From positions 2,256,001-2,320,000 of the forward strand of contig NZ_CACVBO010000001.1 in the NCBI RefSeq assembly GCF_902728235.1: a stretch of 64,000 bases of DNA, given 5' to 3'. Made by a program: the position numbers and the translations under genes. The notes under the pieces were generated by a model, which was not told the DNA's origin, ran no database searches, and was given only the letters and a program-made list of their open reading frames with translations. Shown piece after piece: positions 46,649 to 58,909 of the stretch. This DNA comes from Lentimonas sp. CC4 (lineage in GTDB: Bacteria > Verrucomicrobiota > Verrucomicrobiia > Opitutales > Coraliomargaritaceae). The stretch's first letter is position 1. The number at the start of each line of letters is the position of its first letter.

Positions 46649-49195
46649 ATGACCAATACAGCAAAAAAAACCGCAAAACCTGCGGCTAAAAAAACCGCAG
46701 CCAAAAAGGCTAAGGTTACAAAAGCGACAGATACATCCTTTCGCTTTAGCACTGAATCTACCAAGGACTCGATGAAAGCATCGATTCTCAATCACTTACG
46801 CTTCACGCTGGCACGTCACCCAGAGAACGCGACGAAGGACGAGTGGTGGACTGCGACCTGTTACGCCGTGCGTGACCGAGTGCTTGATCGCTTCATGAAG
46901 ACTCAGGGTGTGCACCATGAGAAAAAGGTGCGCCGTGCTTACTATTTGAGCTTGGAGTATTTGATGGGCCGCTTGTTGGTTAATAATTTGCACAACTCGG
47001 GCTTGTTTGAACAGACCCGTGATGCGCTGGGTGAACTCGATCAGGATTTCAATGCCATCGCGAATGAAGAGGCGGATATGGGGCTCGGTAATGGTGGACT
47101 CGGTCGCTTGGCTGCATGTTTCCTCGATTCCTTGGCATCGTTGGATCTCCCAGCGATTGGCTATGGTATTCACTACGAATTCGGTCTGTTCCGTCAGGAG
47201 TTTAAAGACGGTTACCAAGTTGAGCATCCGGATGCATGGATGGAGAAGGGCTGCCCTTGGGAGGTGATGCGCCCGAATTTTGCGCAAGAAGTTCAGCTCT
47301 ACGGTCGTGTTGAGCATCATATGGATGACAAAGGCGCTTTCCGTCCTGTCTGGGTCGACCAGAAGACCATTGAAGGGGTGCCATACGACATCGCGATCGT
47401 CGGTTATGGTGGCGAGACTGTGAATTTCCTCCGTCTTTGGGATTCAAAGGCATCGAGTGAGTTTGACTTCAACATCTTTAACGATGGCGGGTATGTTGAC
47501 GCCGTGCGTGAAAAGGCAATGGGAGAGACGATCTCCAAGGTGCTGTATCCGAATGACTCGACAGAGAATGGTAAGGAACTTCGTTTGGTTCAGCAGTATT
47601 TCTTCGTGAGTTGCTCGTTGAAGGATATCATCCGCCGCTTCCTTGCGAATCACAGTGATTGGTCTGAGTTCCCTGAGTTCAATGCGATCCAGCTCAACGA
47701 TACGCACCCTGCGATTACTGTCGCTGAGCTTATGCGTTTGTTGATCGATCAATACGGCCTGAACTGGGATGACGCATGGGCGATCACCAGTAAGACCTGT
47801 AACTATACAAATCATACGCTTCTTCCTGAAGCGTTAGAGAAGTGGAGTGTGCCACTCTTTGAGAAGGTGCTTCCTCGCCACTTGGAGATTATCTACGAGA
47901 TCAATGCGCAGTTCCTCGAAAATGTAGTTGAAGCTAAATGGCCTGGTGACAGCGCTAAGAAGGCTGAGCTTTCAATCATCGAAGAAGGTCATCCAAAGAT
48001 GATCCGCATGGCATATTTGTCAGTCGTTGGTTCTACTAAGGTCAATGGTGTGGCAGCGTTGCACACTGATTTGCTGAAGAAGAATCTGTTCAAGACCTTC
48101 CATGAATTGTATCCGAACAAGTTGATCAACATGACCAATGGTATTACACCGCGTCGTTGGTTGCTCGCATGTAATCCAGGACTCAGTGAATTGATTTCGG
48201 AGAAGGTTGGTTGCGATTGGCCGAAGCACCTTGATAAGCTGCAGGGCATTGCGAAATTCGCAGACGATGCAGCATTCCAGAAGCGCTACATGGATATCAA
48301 GCGTGCGAACAAGCAGGCATTTGCTGACTTCGTGCTCGAAGATTCCGGCACGGTGATTAGCCCAGATGCGATCTTCGATGTGCAGATCAAGCGTCTGCAC
48401 GAATACAAGCGTCAACACCTCAACGTGCTGCACATTCTGACGCTTTACCGCCGCTTGCTGAACGATCCAGATTACGACATGAATCCACGTGTATTCATCT
48501 TTGGTGCGAAGGCTGCACCAGGGTATGCACTGGCGAAGAACATTATTCGTGCGATTAACAAAATTGCTGAACTCGTTAACAACGACGAGCGCATCAACGA
48601 TAAGATCAAGATCGTCTTCCCGCAAAACTATCGTGTCACGATGGCTGAGAAGATGATTCCAGCAGCCGACATTTCTGAGCAGATCTCGACTGCAGGTAAG
48701 GAAGCATCTGGCACGGGTAACATGAAGCTTGCGCTGAATGGTGCACTCACAGTTGGCACACTCGACGGTGCGAACGTTGAAATCGGCGAAGAAGTCGGCG
48801 ATGAGAACATCTTCATCTTCGGTAACACGGTTGATGAAGTTGAAGCACTCAAGGCTCAAGGCTATAACCCATACGATTACTACAACAGTAATTGGGAGCT
48901 CAAGTCTGTGATCGATTGGTTGCGCTCGGACTACTTCACTCCTGGAGAGAAGGATGCATTTGCTCCGCTTTGCAATAGTCTGCTAGAGGGTGGCGATCCG
49001 TATCTCTGCTTGGCTGACTATGCTGATTACGTTCGCGCTCAAGAAGATGCAGATAAGGCATTTAGCGACAAGAAGCGTTGGGCAAAGATGGCGATCATCA
49101 ACACTGCGAGCATGGGTAAGTTCTCCTCTGACCGCACGATTAGCGAATACGCCGAGCAAATCTGGAACTTGAAGCCAGTTAAGATTGGTAAGTAA
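46649..49195 (+). CDS. glgP: Glycogen phosphorylase
   Basis: 848 aa. Releases glucose-1-phosphate from storage glucan using pyridoxal phosphate. All core blocks are present: [20 protein letters not shown] near residue 145, [18 protein letters not shown] near 350, [15 protein letters not shown] near 578, and [17 protein letters not shown] with the PLP lysine near 693. Unusual: the first ~30 residues ([19 protein letters not shown]) form a histone-H1-like Lys/Ala tail not normal for the family. Monocistronic, with a strong terminator. Not clustered with other glycogen genes. Confidence 0.96.
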   Translation: MTNTAKKTAKPAAKKTAAKKAKVTKATDTSFRFSTESTKDSMKASILNHLRFTLARHPENATKDEWWTATCYAVRDRVLDRFMKTQGVHHEKKVRRAYYLSLEYLMGRLLVNNLHNSGLFEQTRDALGELDQDFNAIANEEADMGLGNGGLGRLAACFLDSLASLDLPAIGYGIHYEFGLFRQEFKDGYQVEHPDAWMEKGCPWEVMRPNFAQEVQLYGRVEHHMDDKGAFRPVWVDQKTIEGVPYDIAIVGYGGETVNFLRLWDSKASSEFDFNIFNDGGYVDAVREKAMGETISKVLYPNDSTENGKELRLVQQYFFVSCSLKDIIRRFLANHSDWSEFPEFNAIQLNDTHPAITVAELMRLLIDQYGLNWDDAWAITSKTCNYTNHTLLPEALEKWSVPLFEKVLPRHLEIIYEINAQFLENVVEAKWPGDSAKKAELSIIEEGHPKMIRMAYLSVVGSTKVNGVAALHTDLLKKNLFKTFHELYPNKLINMTNGITPRRWLLACNPGLSELISEKVGCDWPKHLDKLQGIAKFADDAAFQKRYMDIKRANKQAFADFVLEDSGTVISPDAIFDVQIKRLHEYKRQHLNVLHILTLYRRLLNDPDYDMNPRVFIFGAKAAPGYALAKNIIRAINKIAELVNNDERINDKIKIVFPQNYRVTMAEKMIPAADISEQISTAGKEASGTGNMKLALNGALTVGTLDGANVEIGEEVGDENIFIFGNTVDEVEALKAQGYNPYDYYNSNWELKSVIDWLRSDYFTPGEKDAFAPLCNSLLEGGDPYLCLADYADYVRAQEDADKAFSDKKRWAKMAIINTASMGKFSSDRTISEYAEQIWNLKPVKIGK

Positions 49196-49221
49196 GCCAA
49201 CCGCTTAAACCGCATTACACC

Positions 49222-49271
49222 GAGGCCGGTGCGCAGCATATTTTTATGCAGAGCGCACCGGCCTCTTTTTT
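49222..49271 (+). terminator. Strong Rho-independent terminator of glgP
   Basis: 13-bp stem GAGGCCGGTGCGC/GCGCACCGGCCTC with a further small inner stem, then T6. Confidence 0.92.
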
Positions 49272-49387
49272 GTCGAGTTACACCGCATCGATCACTGTCT
49301 GATCTGAATCGTTGCTTAATTCGTATCCTCGAAACTCTGTTTCGGGGATATTTTATCAAGTATTCTGATTTTCAATAGGGTATCTGA

Positions 49388-49510
49388 TTGTCTCGAATAG
49401 ATAATTTTCCGGAACTTGAGCGTGAAGACGTAGTTGGCCACCTAAAGCAAGCCGCTTACTTCACCGCGAACCAAGATACTCGTCTGCATACTTCGCACTT
49501 GATTTTATAG
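49388..49510 (+). pseudogene. Possible DUF433-type antitoxin remnant
   Basis: An open segment without a good start (a TTG at 49388 at best) ends at TAG 49508-49510. It contains DNFPELEREDVVGHLKQAAY, similar to the C-terminal part of DUF433 proteins (usual form: FPxLxxEDIxxxLxYAA). The N-terminal half and any partner toxin are missing. Similarity is by eye only. Confidence 0.4.
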
Positions 49511-49540
49511 GGTCTTGTGGCGAGTTTGAGGCTCACTTTT

Positions 49541-50233
49541 ATGCAATACGATTTAGACGATACTCCTTTGATTCTTACTCCTGCAGAAGCCCGTGTGCTG
49601 GGTTGCTTAATGGAAAAGTCGGTTACGACTCCTGATATTTATCCGTTGTCATTTAACGGCTTGATTACTGCCTGCAATCAGAAGACGAATCGTAATCCAG
49701 TCGTCGAATATGACGACGAGATCGTCGCAGAGGCAGTAGAAGGTTTGCGAGAGAAGCACCTGCTGTATCGTGTGGATGGTGCAGGTTCGCGAGTTCAGAA
49801 ATACAAGCATCGCGTGGATGAACGCTTTGGCATCGTGCCTGCCAGTCAGGCCTTGCTGACGGTCTTGCTGCTGCGCGGTCCGCAGACCGGAGGTGAGTTG
49901 CGCACTCGTAGCGAACGTATGCACTCTTTTGCTAATACTGAAGCTGTGGATGAAGAGATCACTTCAACCACTGAGGACCTATCGTTCCCGCTATGGCGCC
50001 GTTTGCCGCAAGCACCTGGGCAAAAAGAGGCGCGTTACATGCACTTGCTATTTGGCGAAGAAGTTGCGGCAGAAGTGCCTACACCATCGTCGGTTGCCGT
50101 TGAACCTGCCGTGGCTTCAGTGCAACAGCGCAATGAACGCATCGCAGAGTTGGAAGGTCGAGTCGATCAGTTGGAATCCGAGCTCGCTGCAATGCAGGCA
50201 GCCTTTGCGGAGTTCCGCACGCAGTTTGATTAA
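49541..50233 (+). CDS. DUF480/YceH-family winged-helix protein
   Basis: 230 aa from ATG 49541 ([20 protein letters not shown]). Family features: [40 protein letters not shown] and [26 protein letters not shown] near residue 110, which correspond to the two winged-helix domains of YceH-type proteins. The C-terminal ~50 aa form a coiled coil ([20 protein letters not shown]). Cytoplasmic; precise function is not known for the family. Flanked by similar hairpins (CGAAACTnTGTTTCGG) at about 49333 and 50318. Confidence 0.88.
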   Translation: MQYDLDDTPLILTPAEARVLGCLMEKSVTTPDIYPLSFNGLITACNQKTNRNPVVEYDDEIVAEAVEGLREKHLLYRVDGAGSRVQKYKHRVDERFGIVPASQALLTVLLLRGPQTGGELRTRSERMHSFANTEAVDEEITSTTEDLSFPLWRRLPQAPGQKEARYMHLLFGEEVAAEVPTPSSVAVEPAVASVQQRNERIAELEGRVDQLESELAAMQAAFAEFRTQFD

Positions 50234-50405
50234 TCCGATTCAGATCAATATTTGATCTGGATCGGGTCTCAGTTCGTAGCCTCCATGTGTTGCTCTCCGG
50301 GCTATGCAGGACGCAGTCGAAACTTTGTTTCGGGGGCGGGGCTTGCCGGCTGCCATTAACCTGCGGTGAGCAAATGTCCTGACAGGCAGGAATGCCTGTA
50401 TCACT

Positions 50406-51047
50406 TTACAAGCTGCGGACGACTGCTTTGGCGACGCCTTGCACGCAGAGTTCGGTGACAGGGTAGAGCTCTGGGTAGAATTTGTTTTCGGCTTTTAAAT
50501 ACGGTGGTTCACCAGCTTTTTGGATGTAGCGTTTGAGCGTCGTCTCGCCATCGATTAGGGCGGCTACGATGTCGCCATCGTGTGCGTCGCGAGGCTCGAT
50601 GATGACCATGTCGCCATCGTAAATTTCGGCATCGACCATACTCTCGCCACGCACTTGGAGTGCGAAACTGCGGCGACGGCTGGAAAAGCCTGCGCTTTGA
50701 ATGTCGACTTGTAGACGGCCAATCTCACCAGCTGGCTCGACGCGGTCAGGATAGCCCGCTGCGATTGCGCCCATTACGGGGATGTCGACAACTTCAGTCG
50801 CTTCCTCAGGGATCTCGGGCATGTCAGGTGAGTCGGGGCGATTGATGCGAAAGGTGCGGGCTTGGCCGGGGATACGCTCGATCATTTCCTTCTTCTCGAG
50901 GGCGCGGAGGTGCCCCATTACGGCATTGGTGCTAGCGAATCCGAACTTCTCCTGGATCTCACGAATACTCGGCCAGTAGCCGTTGCGCCATTCGTAGTTC
51001 TCGATGAAAGTGAGGATTTCTTGCTGCCGTGTGGTTAGATCTTTCAT
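50406..51047 (-). CDS. lexA: LexA repressor
   Basis: 213 aa from ATG 51047. N-terminal winged helix-turn-helix (SIREIQEKFGFASTNAVMGH at about 27-46) and C-terminal self-cleaving peptidase: cleavage pair Ala97-Gly98 (AAGYP), catalytic Ser136 (GESMVDAEI) and Lys172 (TTLKRY). Represses the SOS regulon until RecA stimulates self-cleavage. A palindromic operator candidate lies immediately before the start codon, giving autorepression. Monocistronic. A longer in-frame start (51128) would put the operator inside the coding region and is not chosen. Confidence 0.95.
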   Translation of the reverse strand: MKDLTTRQQEILTFIENYEWRNGYWPSIREIQEKFGFASTNAVMGHLRALEKKEMIERIPGQARTFRINRPDSPDMPEIPEEATEVVDIPVMGAIAAGYPDRVEPAGEIGRLQVDIQSAGFSSRRRSFALQVRGESMVDAEIYDGDMVIIEPRDAHDGDIVAALIDGETTLKRYIQKAGEPPYLKAENKFYPELYPVTELCVQGVAKAVVRSL

Positions 51048-51050
51048 AGT

Positions 51051-51070
51051 GTTCACTTGTTTAGGTGAAC
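51051..51070. promoter_or_regulatory. Candidate LexA operator
   Basis: Perfect inverted repeat GTTCAC-N8-GTGAAC (51051-51056 and 51065-51070), 3 bp upstream of the lexA start codon. Position and symmetry fit a LexA box in an autoregulated gene. Confidence 0.7.
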
Positions 51071-51405
51071 GATTGAGCATTGTCAAGCCGAGGCTTTGCT
51101 CGAATTGTTCAAAGGCGCTGCCTCTCACGGTTGGGGATCGCCGTAAAAAGCGAATATTCTTAAAAGGCGAGATCGCCGCCCTTCGCTTTTGCTATCTCAC
51201 AGGACTCTTTGTTGGGGACGTCGCGTATCTGCGAAGTGCTTACGATCTGTGGGTGCAGAGGTATGCTTATCTCGTTCGCTCTCAGTTATTGCCGAGGACG
51301 AATATGCGGCTGGTATGGCGGAGGTCTGCGGCACGACCGAGCTCGCCTAGTCCGGAGATTGCGTGACAATGTCAGTGTCGCAGTTTCGGTAGGACTTCCT
51401 GTCTG
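51071..51405. other. Intergenic region between lexA and topoisomerase gene
   Basis: About 335 bp upstream of lexA and beyond the 3' end of the topoisomerase gene. Short open frames but no recognisable gene or RNA. Confidence 0.4.
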
Positions 51406-53532
51406 TTACCGATTCTCGGCTTCCTCTCGAGCGGCTTTGGTCATGCGAACCACGTTGCGGACGGGGTTCTTCGTGACGACGTTACCTCCAGTGGCGCGGC
51501 CGCGGACGGCGAGATCGCGGAAGAGGATCTCTTCTTCGGTCTTACGTAGGCGAGGGGCTGGCTTGAGGTTGACTTTCACTGCATCTGGATCGCCGCCTTC
51601 AGTGGCGTAGCAAGAGATGTAAAAGACGCGCGAACCAGCCTTACCTTTAGTGAGGTCGTATTCTTTGTCGCGTGTGACCCCGCCGATGGTGAAGTGCTTA
51701 GCCACTGTCGGGCCGGTGCGTCCATCGCGATACACCATACAGTAGGTAAGGGCGTTGGGCTCAGCGCGGTTAAACACGTTGAGGTGCAGGATGTTTTTTC
51801 CAAAGAAGGCCTTCTCGCTGACCTTTGAGACGATCAGCTTGCCTTCTTGATTGATGGAAATGATATCATCCATGGTAGAGCATTTACAGACGGACTCGTC
51901 CTTCTTCATGCCGTAACCTGCGAAGCCTTCCTTGTAATCGACGTAGAGGGTCTCGTTGGCGATGACCACTTCGTGCGCGAGGACTTTTTTGAAGGAGGCG
52001 AGCTCGGTTTTGCGCTCGCGACCTTTGCCGTAGTTTTTAATCAGCTCCTTGAACCAGCGGATGGTGTATTTGGTGAGCTGCTTAAGGTGGCGTTGTGTTT
52101 CCTCGATCCGTTCTTCGAGGCCTTTGATCAGTTCGTCGGCACGAATCGCGTCGAACTTCGAAATGCGCTTAATCTTGATTTCGAGCAGGCGCAGGATGTC
52201 GTCGCGGGTGATTTCGCGCTTAAAGAGCTTCTTGTAGGGCTTGAGGCCGACATCGACGGTTTCGATCACGGCTTCCCATGTCTCTTCCTCTTCGATGCGG
52301 CGGTAAATGCGCTTTTCGATGAAGATTTTTTCCAGTGAGGAGAAGTGCCACTTCTCTTCGAGCTCGGCGAGTTCGATTTCGAGCTCCATCTTGAGCAACT
52401 CGCGAGTTTTCTCGGTTGCTAGGTAGAGAAGGTCTTGGGCTGAGTAGAAGTGCGGTCGATCGTTCTCGATGACGCAGATATTCGTCGAGATGGAGACTTC
52501 GCAATCCGTGAAGGCGTAGAGTGCTTGTTCGGCAGTCTCTACGTCGACGCCAGAGGGTAGATAGACGAGGATCTCGACGGTGTCGGCAGTGTTGTCCTCG
52601 ACGCGCTGGATCTTGATCTTGCTCTTTTCGTTAGCGGAAATGATCGAGTCGATCAGCGAAGTGGTGGTTTTGCCGAAGGGTAGCTCAGTAATGGCGAGCA
52701 GGTTCTTTTTACGCGCTTCGATGCGGGCGCGGCATTTCACGCGGCCACCGCGCTTGCCGTTATTGTATTCGGAGACGTCGGCGATGCCGCCGGTCGGGAA
52801 GTCGGGCACGATCTCGGGCGTCTCTTTGCGTAGAAACGAGATGCAGCCTTCGAGGAGTTCGATGAAGTTGTGCGGCAGGATCTTACAAGAGAGGCCGACG
52901 GCGATGCCTTCGGCGCCTTGCGCCAGAAGTAGGGGGAATTTGACCGGCTGGGTCTCGGGTTCCTTGTTACGTCCATCGTAGGAGGCGAGCCAGTTGGTGG
53001 TCTTCGGATTGAAGACGACTTCGAGGGCAAATTTGGATAGGCGCGCTTCGATGTAACGTGCGGCAGCGGCGGAGTCGCCGGTCAGGGTGTTGCCCCAGTT
53101 GCCCTGCATGTCGATGAGTAGCTCCTTTTGACCGAGTTGCACCATGGCGTCGCCGATGGAGGCGTCGCCGTGCGGGTGGTATTTCATCGTGTTGCCGATG
53201 ACGTTGGCCACTTTGTTGTAGCGACCGTCTTCCAGCTCGCGCATGGAGTGGAGGATGCGGCGCTGCACTGGCTTGAGGCCATCGTTGGCGTGCGGCACGG
53301 CGCGTTCAAGGATGACGTAGCTGGCGTAGTCGAGGAACCACTCGCTGAACATGTCGTCCACGTGGCCAGAAAGTGGCTTTTGCTCGAAGATGTCCTCGGT
53401 CTCTTCTGGGGCCGTTTCTAGCTCGGTGCCGCTCTCTGCGTCGAGCGCTGGCTCGGTGCTGCTGTCGTCAGCAGGAGTGTCGAGCGGGAATTCTAGGTTG
53501 TCGTCGTCTGAGGGCTTTTTGTTACGAGGCAT
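51406..53532 (-). CDS. parC: Type IIA topoisomerase subunit A (ParC/GyrA-like)
   Basis: 708 aa, shorter than GyrA and near the length of compact ParC proteins. Acidic N-terminal ~55 aa, then MFSEWFLDYASYVILERAVPHANDGLKPVQRRIL (about 61-94), YHPHGDASIGDAMVQLGQ near 117, and the DNA-cleaving Tyr in AAARYIEARLS near residue 159. Long coiled-coil connector, then a short C-terminal domain. Breaks and passes double-stranded DNA, working with a ParE/GyrB-type subunit not in the window. Gyrase versus Topo IV cannot be decided by reading; the short C-terminal domain favours ParC. Confidence 0.85.
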   Translation of the reverse strand: MPRNKKPSDDDNLEFPLDTPADDSSTEPALDAESGTELETAPEETEDIFEQKPLSGHVDDMFSEWFLDYASYVILERAVPHANDGLKPVQRRILHSMRELEDGRYNKVANVIGNTMKYHPHGDASIGDAMVQLGQKELLIDMQGNWGNTLTGDSAAAARYIEARLSKFALEVVFNPKTTNWLASYDGRNKEPETQPVKFPLLLAQGAEGIAVGLSCKILPHNFIELLEGCISFLRKETPEIVPDFPTGGIADVSEYNNGKRGGRVKCRARIEARKKNLLAITELPFGKTTTSLIDSIISANEKSKIKIQRVEDNTADTVEILVYLPSGVDVETAEQALYAFTDCEVSISTNICVIENDRPHFYSAQDLLYLATEKTRELLKMELEIELAELEEKWHFSSLEKIFIEKRIYRRIEEEETWEAVIETVDVGLKPYKKLFKREITRDDILRLLEIKIKRISKFDAIRADELIKGLEERIEETQRHLKQLTKYTIRWFKELIKNYGKGRERKTELASFKKVLAHEVVIANETLYVDYKEGFAGYGMKKDESVCKCSTMDDIISINQEGKLIVSKVSEKAFFGKNILHLNVFNRAEPNALTYCMVYRDGRTGPTVAKHFTIGGVTRDKEYDLTKGKAGSRVFYISCYATEGGDPDAVKVNLKPAPRLRKTEEEILFRDLAVRGRATGGNVVTKNPVRNVVRMTKAAREEAENR

Positions 53533-53716
53533 CTTGGGAAAGCTGTAGGTCGGGTCCGTCGAAGGGCAGGGCTTCGATCAATTGCTTATTTGAGAGATGG
53601 AGACGGATGGGTTTGGTTCAAGAGTGAATTGCAGGTTTGTTGTGATTGGTGGAGAGTTTTTTTGGATAATGCCCCTTTTTGCTTACCATGTGCACGCTTT
53701 TTGCTACGCTTGAGTC

Positions 53717-55522
<1,806 letters not shown>

Positions 55523-55651
55523 GCGAGGGGGTATGATCCGCTGAGCCTGCGCTTGTCGGCGAGTTTCACTCGTATCAATTGAAACTCGTCGACGGTATTG
55601 TTACCGAAAAATCTTGGCATGATCGTTGTGCGCTCGTTTGATCGCCGCACG

Positions 55652-56230
55652 ATGAAACCATTCTTCTGCCTACTTACGCTGCTACTTCTTGTCTCCTGCA
55701 AGAATACTGAATTGACCCTAATCAACACTGGTTCGGACCCGAATTGGTTGGGTGAGCCTCATTATGAAGTGCTGGTGGCCGTGCTCTCGTATAACCCCGA
55801 ATTACGTGTGATGTTTGAGAATGAGATGGTCGAGGAGCTGAAGAAAGAAGGAATCAATGCGGTGCCGTCGTTTACGGTCATGCCGAAGTTGGCTTCCTTG
55901 AATGCTGCGACATTCACTAAATTTCTCGATGCGGATCCGACTTTGGCTGTTCTTTTTGCTCAGGCAAAGAATGTGCAAAAGGAACAGACTAGTTCGACGG
56001 CAGAGGAGCCCAATGTCTTCTCAGGTTTGTTTGGCGGCGGAGAGTGGGATACCACATTCGTGGCGACGATGGAGACTGCGCTCTACGTGAATGGGCAAAC
56101 CGATGCTGTCTGGTGGAATCGAGTGCGCTTGGAAGCTAAAGAGACAAAGGTTAAGGAAGTCGTTGAGCGGTATGTGCGTAATACCATCAAAGCGATGAAG
56201 CAAGGCGGCGCAGTTAGCCGTTTAAAGTAG
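55652..56230 (+). CDS. Lipoprotein, unknown function
   Basis: 192 aa from ATG 55652, giving a lipoprotein signal peptide with lipobox LVSC (Cys16). An upstream in-frame ATG (55598) would spoil the signal. The mature part has YEVLVAVLSYNPELRVMFEN, MVEELKKEGINAVPSF and a long C-terminal helix. No family recognised. Outer or inner membrane anchored. Confidence 0.7.
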   Translation: MKPFFCLLTLLLLVSCKNTELTLINTGSDPNWLGEPHYEVLVAVLSYNPELRVMFENEMVEELKKEGINAVPSFTVMPKLASLNAATFTKFLDADPTLAVLFAQAKNVQKEQTSSTAEEPNVFSGLFGGGEWDTTFVATMETALYVNGQTDAVWWNRVRLEAKETKVKEVVERYVRNTIKAMKQGGAVSRLK

Positions 56231-56303
56231 CCTCGGGTTGCGGGGGGAGGTTGAGAGCGTTGTGAATGTTTGTCGTTCGCTAAGTCAGTTGGAGACGGGG
56301 CCC

Positions 56304-56347
56304 AAAAAAGACAGGGACTCCTGACTCGATGGTCAGGATGTCCCTTT
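56304..56347 (-). terminator. Terminator of fucU
   Basis: Imperfect stem GGGACTCCTGAC/GTCAGGATGTCCC with A6 on the left (minus-strand U-tract). Read on the minus strand it follows the fucU stop at 56381. Confidence 0.75.
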
Positions 56348-56380
56348 ATTGAGCAGGGTTACTGCTGAGGGCGTAGCCGA

Positions 56381-56818
56381 CTACCCCTGAATCGGCGTAA
56401 CGCCTTTCTTCAACAGAATGTTACCGTATTTCGCGGTCTCACCGGTCATGACGACGGCGAATGCTGCTTCGGCGCGGTCGTAGAATGCGAACCGGTCAAT
56501 GCGTGCGATCGCGGGTGCTTCCGGTGCGTGCTTATCGATTGCTGCGCGGTAGGTGCTCTCAACTTGTGGATCGAGCGAATCACCTTCGACGGCGGCCATC
56601 ATCACGAGTGGGTCGGGCACATAGGCGTCGAGCTCTAGCAAGGGTAGGATTGCCTCGAGTAGGGCGTCGATCTTTAGGCCGTCCGCGCGGATGACTTTGT
56701 CGTTGAAAGAATCCGCTGGAAAGTGTGCATCCGCGAGGATGATTTCGTCGCCATGCCCCATTTTTGCTAGAGTGGCGAGTAGTTCAGGGGAAATGAGTGG
56801 AGAGATACCTTTGAGCAT
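56381..56818 (-). CDS. fucU: L-fucose mutarotase
   Basis: 145 aa RbsD/FucU family protein that interconverts fucose anomers, supplying the form used by fucose isomerase. [19 protein letters not shown] near residue 20 contains the catalytic His, with [15 protein letters not shown] and [22 protein letters not shown] towards the C-terminus. Directly downstream of fucI, but a terminator lies between them. Six TTAATTC heptamers stand directly before the ATG. Confidence 0.92.
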   Translation of the reverse strand: MLKGISPLISPELLATLAKMGHGDEIILADAHFPADSFNDKVIRADGLKIDALLEAILPLLELDAYVPDPLVMMAAVEGDSLDPQVESTYRAAIDKHAPEAPAIARIDRFAFYDRAEAAFAVVMTGETAKYGNILLKKGVTPIQG

Positions 56819-56865
56819 GATGAGAATTAAGAATTAAGAATTAAGAATTAAGAATTAAGAATTTG
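56819..56865 (-). repeat. Heptanucleotide repeat before fucU start
   Basis: (GAATTAA) repeated about six times on the plus strand, ending 3 bp from the fucU ATG and occupying the ribosome-binding region. Confidence 0.85.
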
Positions 56866-56876
56866 GAGACTGAGAC

Positions 56877-56915
56877 AAAAAAACTCCCGTGCCGCCTAGG
56901 GCAACACGGGAGTTT
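56877..56915 (-). terminator. Terminator of fucI
   Basis: 11-bp stem AAACTCCCGTG/CACGGGAGTTT with an A-run on the left (minus-strand U-tract), between fucI and fucU. It may limit fucU expression from the fucI promoter. Confidence 0.85.
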
Positions 56916-56929
56916 CGAAAGTGTTAGTG

Positions 56930-57025
56930 AACGTCGAACACCGAACGTTCAATATCGAATCTTGAATTGCACGACCACGATACGGGAAGCTTCATTCTAT
57001 TCAAAGTTGGACGTTGGACGTTCGC
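56930..57025. repeat. Dispersed GTTCAA/GGACGTT repeat cluster
   Basis: Contains GAACGTCGAACACCGAACGT, TTCAATATCGAA and AAGTTGGACGTTGGACGTTC. Same style as the element at 11472-11541. It abuts the fucI stop codon and adds no coding signal. Confidence 0.6.
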
Positions 57026-57031
57026 TCCTGC

Positions 57032-58816
57032 TTAGGTGTAAAGCGGGCCGTAGGACTCGCAAGCGCGGAAGTCTGCGCCTTCGCGGTCGGATGTGCCGAA
57101 TGCGTTCCATGAGCTCGGGCGGAAGATGCGCTCTTCACCCACATTGTGCATGTAGACTGGAATGCGGAGCATCGAAGCGAGTGTGATGTAGAGATCACCA
57201 ACGTGACCGGCAGTCATGACACAGTGATTTGCGCCCCAGTTGTTCATCACTTCATAGGTCGAGCGGAATGCGCCTTCCCCTGTGAGGCGTGGTGCGAACC
57301 ATGTAGTCGGCCAGCTTGGGTTGGTGCGCTCGTCCAGTGCGTCGTGCACGTTTTCTGGAAGTTCGACTGTCCAGCCTTCAGCAATCTGTAGGCAAGGGCC
57401 GAGACCCGCAGCGAGGTTGAGGCGAATCATTGTAGCCTTCATGCCACCCTTGGTCTTGAAGCGTGTGCTCATGCCGCCACCTGGGAAGTATTCCGTGATG
57501 GATGGGTGCCAAGTGGTGTTCTTGAGGCTTGCTGCGGCTTCCTCGTCGGTGATTTCCCAGAAGGGCTTCATCGTTGGGTTGCCATCCGCATCTTTCTGGT
57601 CGCCTGTGCCATCAAGTGCAGCAGGGCCGGAGTTGATCAAGTGGAGTAGGCCGTCTGCACCAGCGCCTTCGAGCTTGTAGCCGTCAGCAACACGAGCCAC
57701 TGCATCAGGGCTCCAGTAAGTGCGAAGGTCAGCGAAAATCTGTGCGCTGTTTGTCAGGAGTTGACCAAACAACATGCCAGCGCCGTTGAGAGCGTCGTTC
57801 TCTGTCGCGACGATGTAAGGAGGGCGTTTGCCGTTCCAATCGAAGGATGTGTTGAGGATCGCTTCCATGAAGTCGCCATTCGGGAAGTGGTCTGTCCATT
57901 GGCGTTGGCCTTGAAAACCAGCAGCGATCGCGAGGTGACCTTGGGCTTGCTCGCCGAAGCCAGCTTTTGCGAGCTCGTCGTTGCCGACCATCAAGTCGCG
58001 GGCGATAAGCGCCATCTTGACCGAATCAGTCCACTCGGAGTCGAGTTGCTCACGGCTGCGTTGTGTGTCTTCGCTGTTGTAGTCTTTGCCTTCTGGGCAG
58101 TTTTCTTTCACCCATTCGAGGGCTTTATCAAATTCAGCTTGGTCGTAGATGCCCTTGTTCATGCGGCCGACGAACTCTGTCATGTCGATTGCTTCAACAC
58201 GCATGCCGAGTGTGCGCTCCCAGAATGAGGAGTCGACGACGGAACCTGCGATGCCCATCGAAGTGCCACCCATTGAGAGGTATGCTTTGCCCTTCATGAA
58301 GCCAACTGCGAGACCTGCACGTGCGAAGTTGAGGAGCTTCTCAACGACGTCTTCTGGCATTGTTTCGTCACCAGCTTCTTGCACGTCCTTACCATAAATA
58401 CCGAAGGCTGGGATGCCTTTTTGAGTGTGGCCAGCAAGTGCTGCTGCCAGATACACAGCGCCAGGACGCTCGGTGCCATTGAAGCCCCAGATCGCTTTCG
58501 GGCGATGTGGATCCATGTCCATGGTCTCAGAACCGTAGCACCAGCAAGGGGTGACAGTGAGGCTGAGGCCAACGCCTTCGCGCTTGAATTTTTCTTCACA
58601 AGCAGCTGCTTCACGCACGCCGCCGATGTTGGTGTCTGCGATCACGCATTCGACCGGGCTACCGTCTGGATTGCGAAGCTCTTTCGTGTAGAGAGCAGCG
58701 ACGCGCTTTGCCATGTTCATTGTGATGTCGTCAAGCGACTCACGGACGCCACCAAGGCGTCCATCAATTGTGGGGCGAATACCAATTTTGGGAAAAGAGA
58801 ATGGATAATTATTCAT
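57032..58816 (-). CDS. fucI: L-fucose isomerase
   Basis: 594 aa from ATG 58816 ([20 protein letters not shown]); ATGs at 58825 and 58828 are also possible. Converts L-fucose to L-fuculose in the cytoplasm. Family motifs: [19 protein letters not shown] near residue 11, [17 protein letters not shown] near 110, [13 protein letters not shown] near 341 carrying a metal-binding Glu, and CESYGPLYT at the end. Divergent from an AraC regulator and followed by fucU; kinase and aldolase genes are not here. Confidence 0.95.
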   Translation of the reverse strand: MNNYPFSFPKIGIRPTIDGRLGGVRESLDDITMNMAKRVAALYTKELRNPDGSPVECVIADTNIGGVREAAACEEKFKREGVGLSLTVTPCWCYGSETMDMDPHRPKAIWGFNGTERPGAVYLAAALAGHTQKGIPAFGIYGKDVQEAGDETMPEDVVEKLLNFARAGLAVGFMKGKAYLSMGGTSMGIAGSVVDSSFWERTLGMRVEAIDMTEFVGRMNKGIYDQAEFDKALEWVKENCPEGKDYNSEDTQRSREQLDSEWTDSVKMALIARDLMVGNDELAKAGFGEQAQGHLAIAAGFQGQRQWTDHFPNGDFMEAILNTSFDWNGKRPPYIVATENDALNGAGMLFGQLLTNSAQIFADLRTYWSPDAVARVADGYKLEGAGADGLLHLINSGPAALDGTGDQKDADGNPTMKPFWEITDEEAAASLKNTTWHPSITEYFPGGGMSTRFKTKGGMKATMIRLNLAAGLGPCLQIAEGWTVELPENVHDALDERTNPSWPTTWFAPRLTGEGAFRSTYEVMNNWGANHCVMTAGHVGDLYITLASMLRIPVYMHNVGEERIFRPSSWNAFGTSDREGADFRACESYGPLYT

Positions 58817-58909
58817 GACCCGCATCATAGCTCAAATCGCACTTGCCTGTTAGTGATATTACTGACTGTCTATGGATATTATTGAACAGAAAATGACGCC
58901 ACTTATTGT

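Noticed and set aside
48020-48859. 279-codon minus-strand open frame
   Set aside because: Lies entirely opposite glycogen phosphorylase, whose motifs are continuous on the plus strand.
51004-51366. 120-codon plus-strand frame upstream of lexA
   Set aside because: Overlaps the lexA coding start and the operator in antisense; no recognisable motif.
55559-55590. Inverted repeat GAGTTTCA/TGAAACTC after pckG as a terminator
   Set aside because: Loop of 12 bp and no U-tract; too weak to call.
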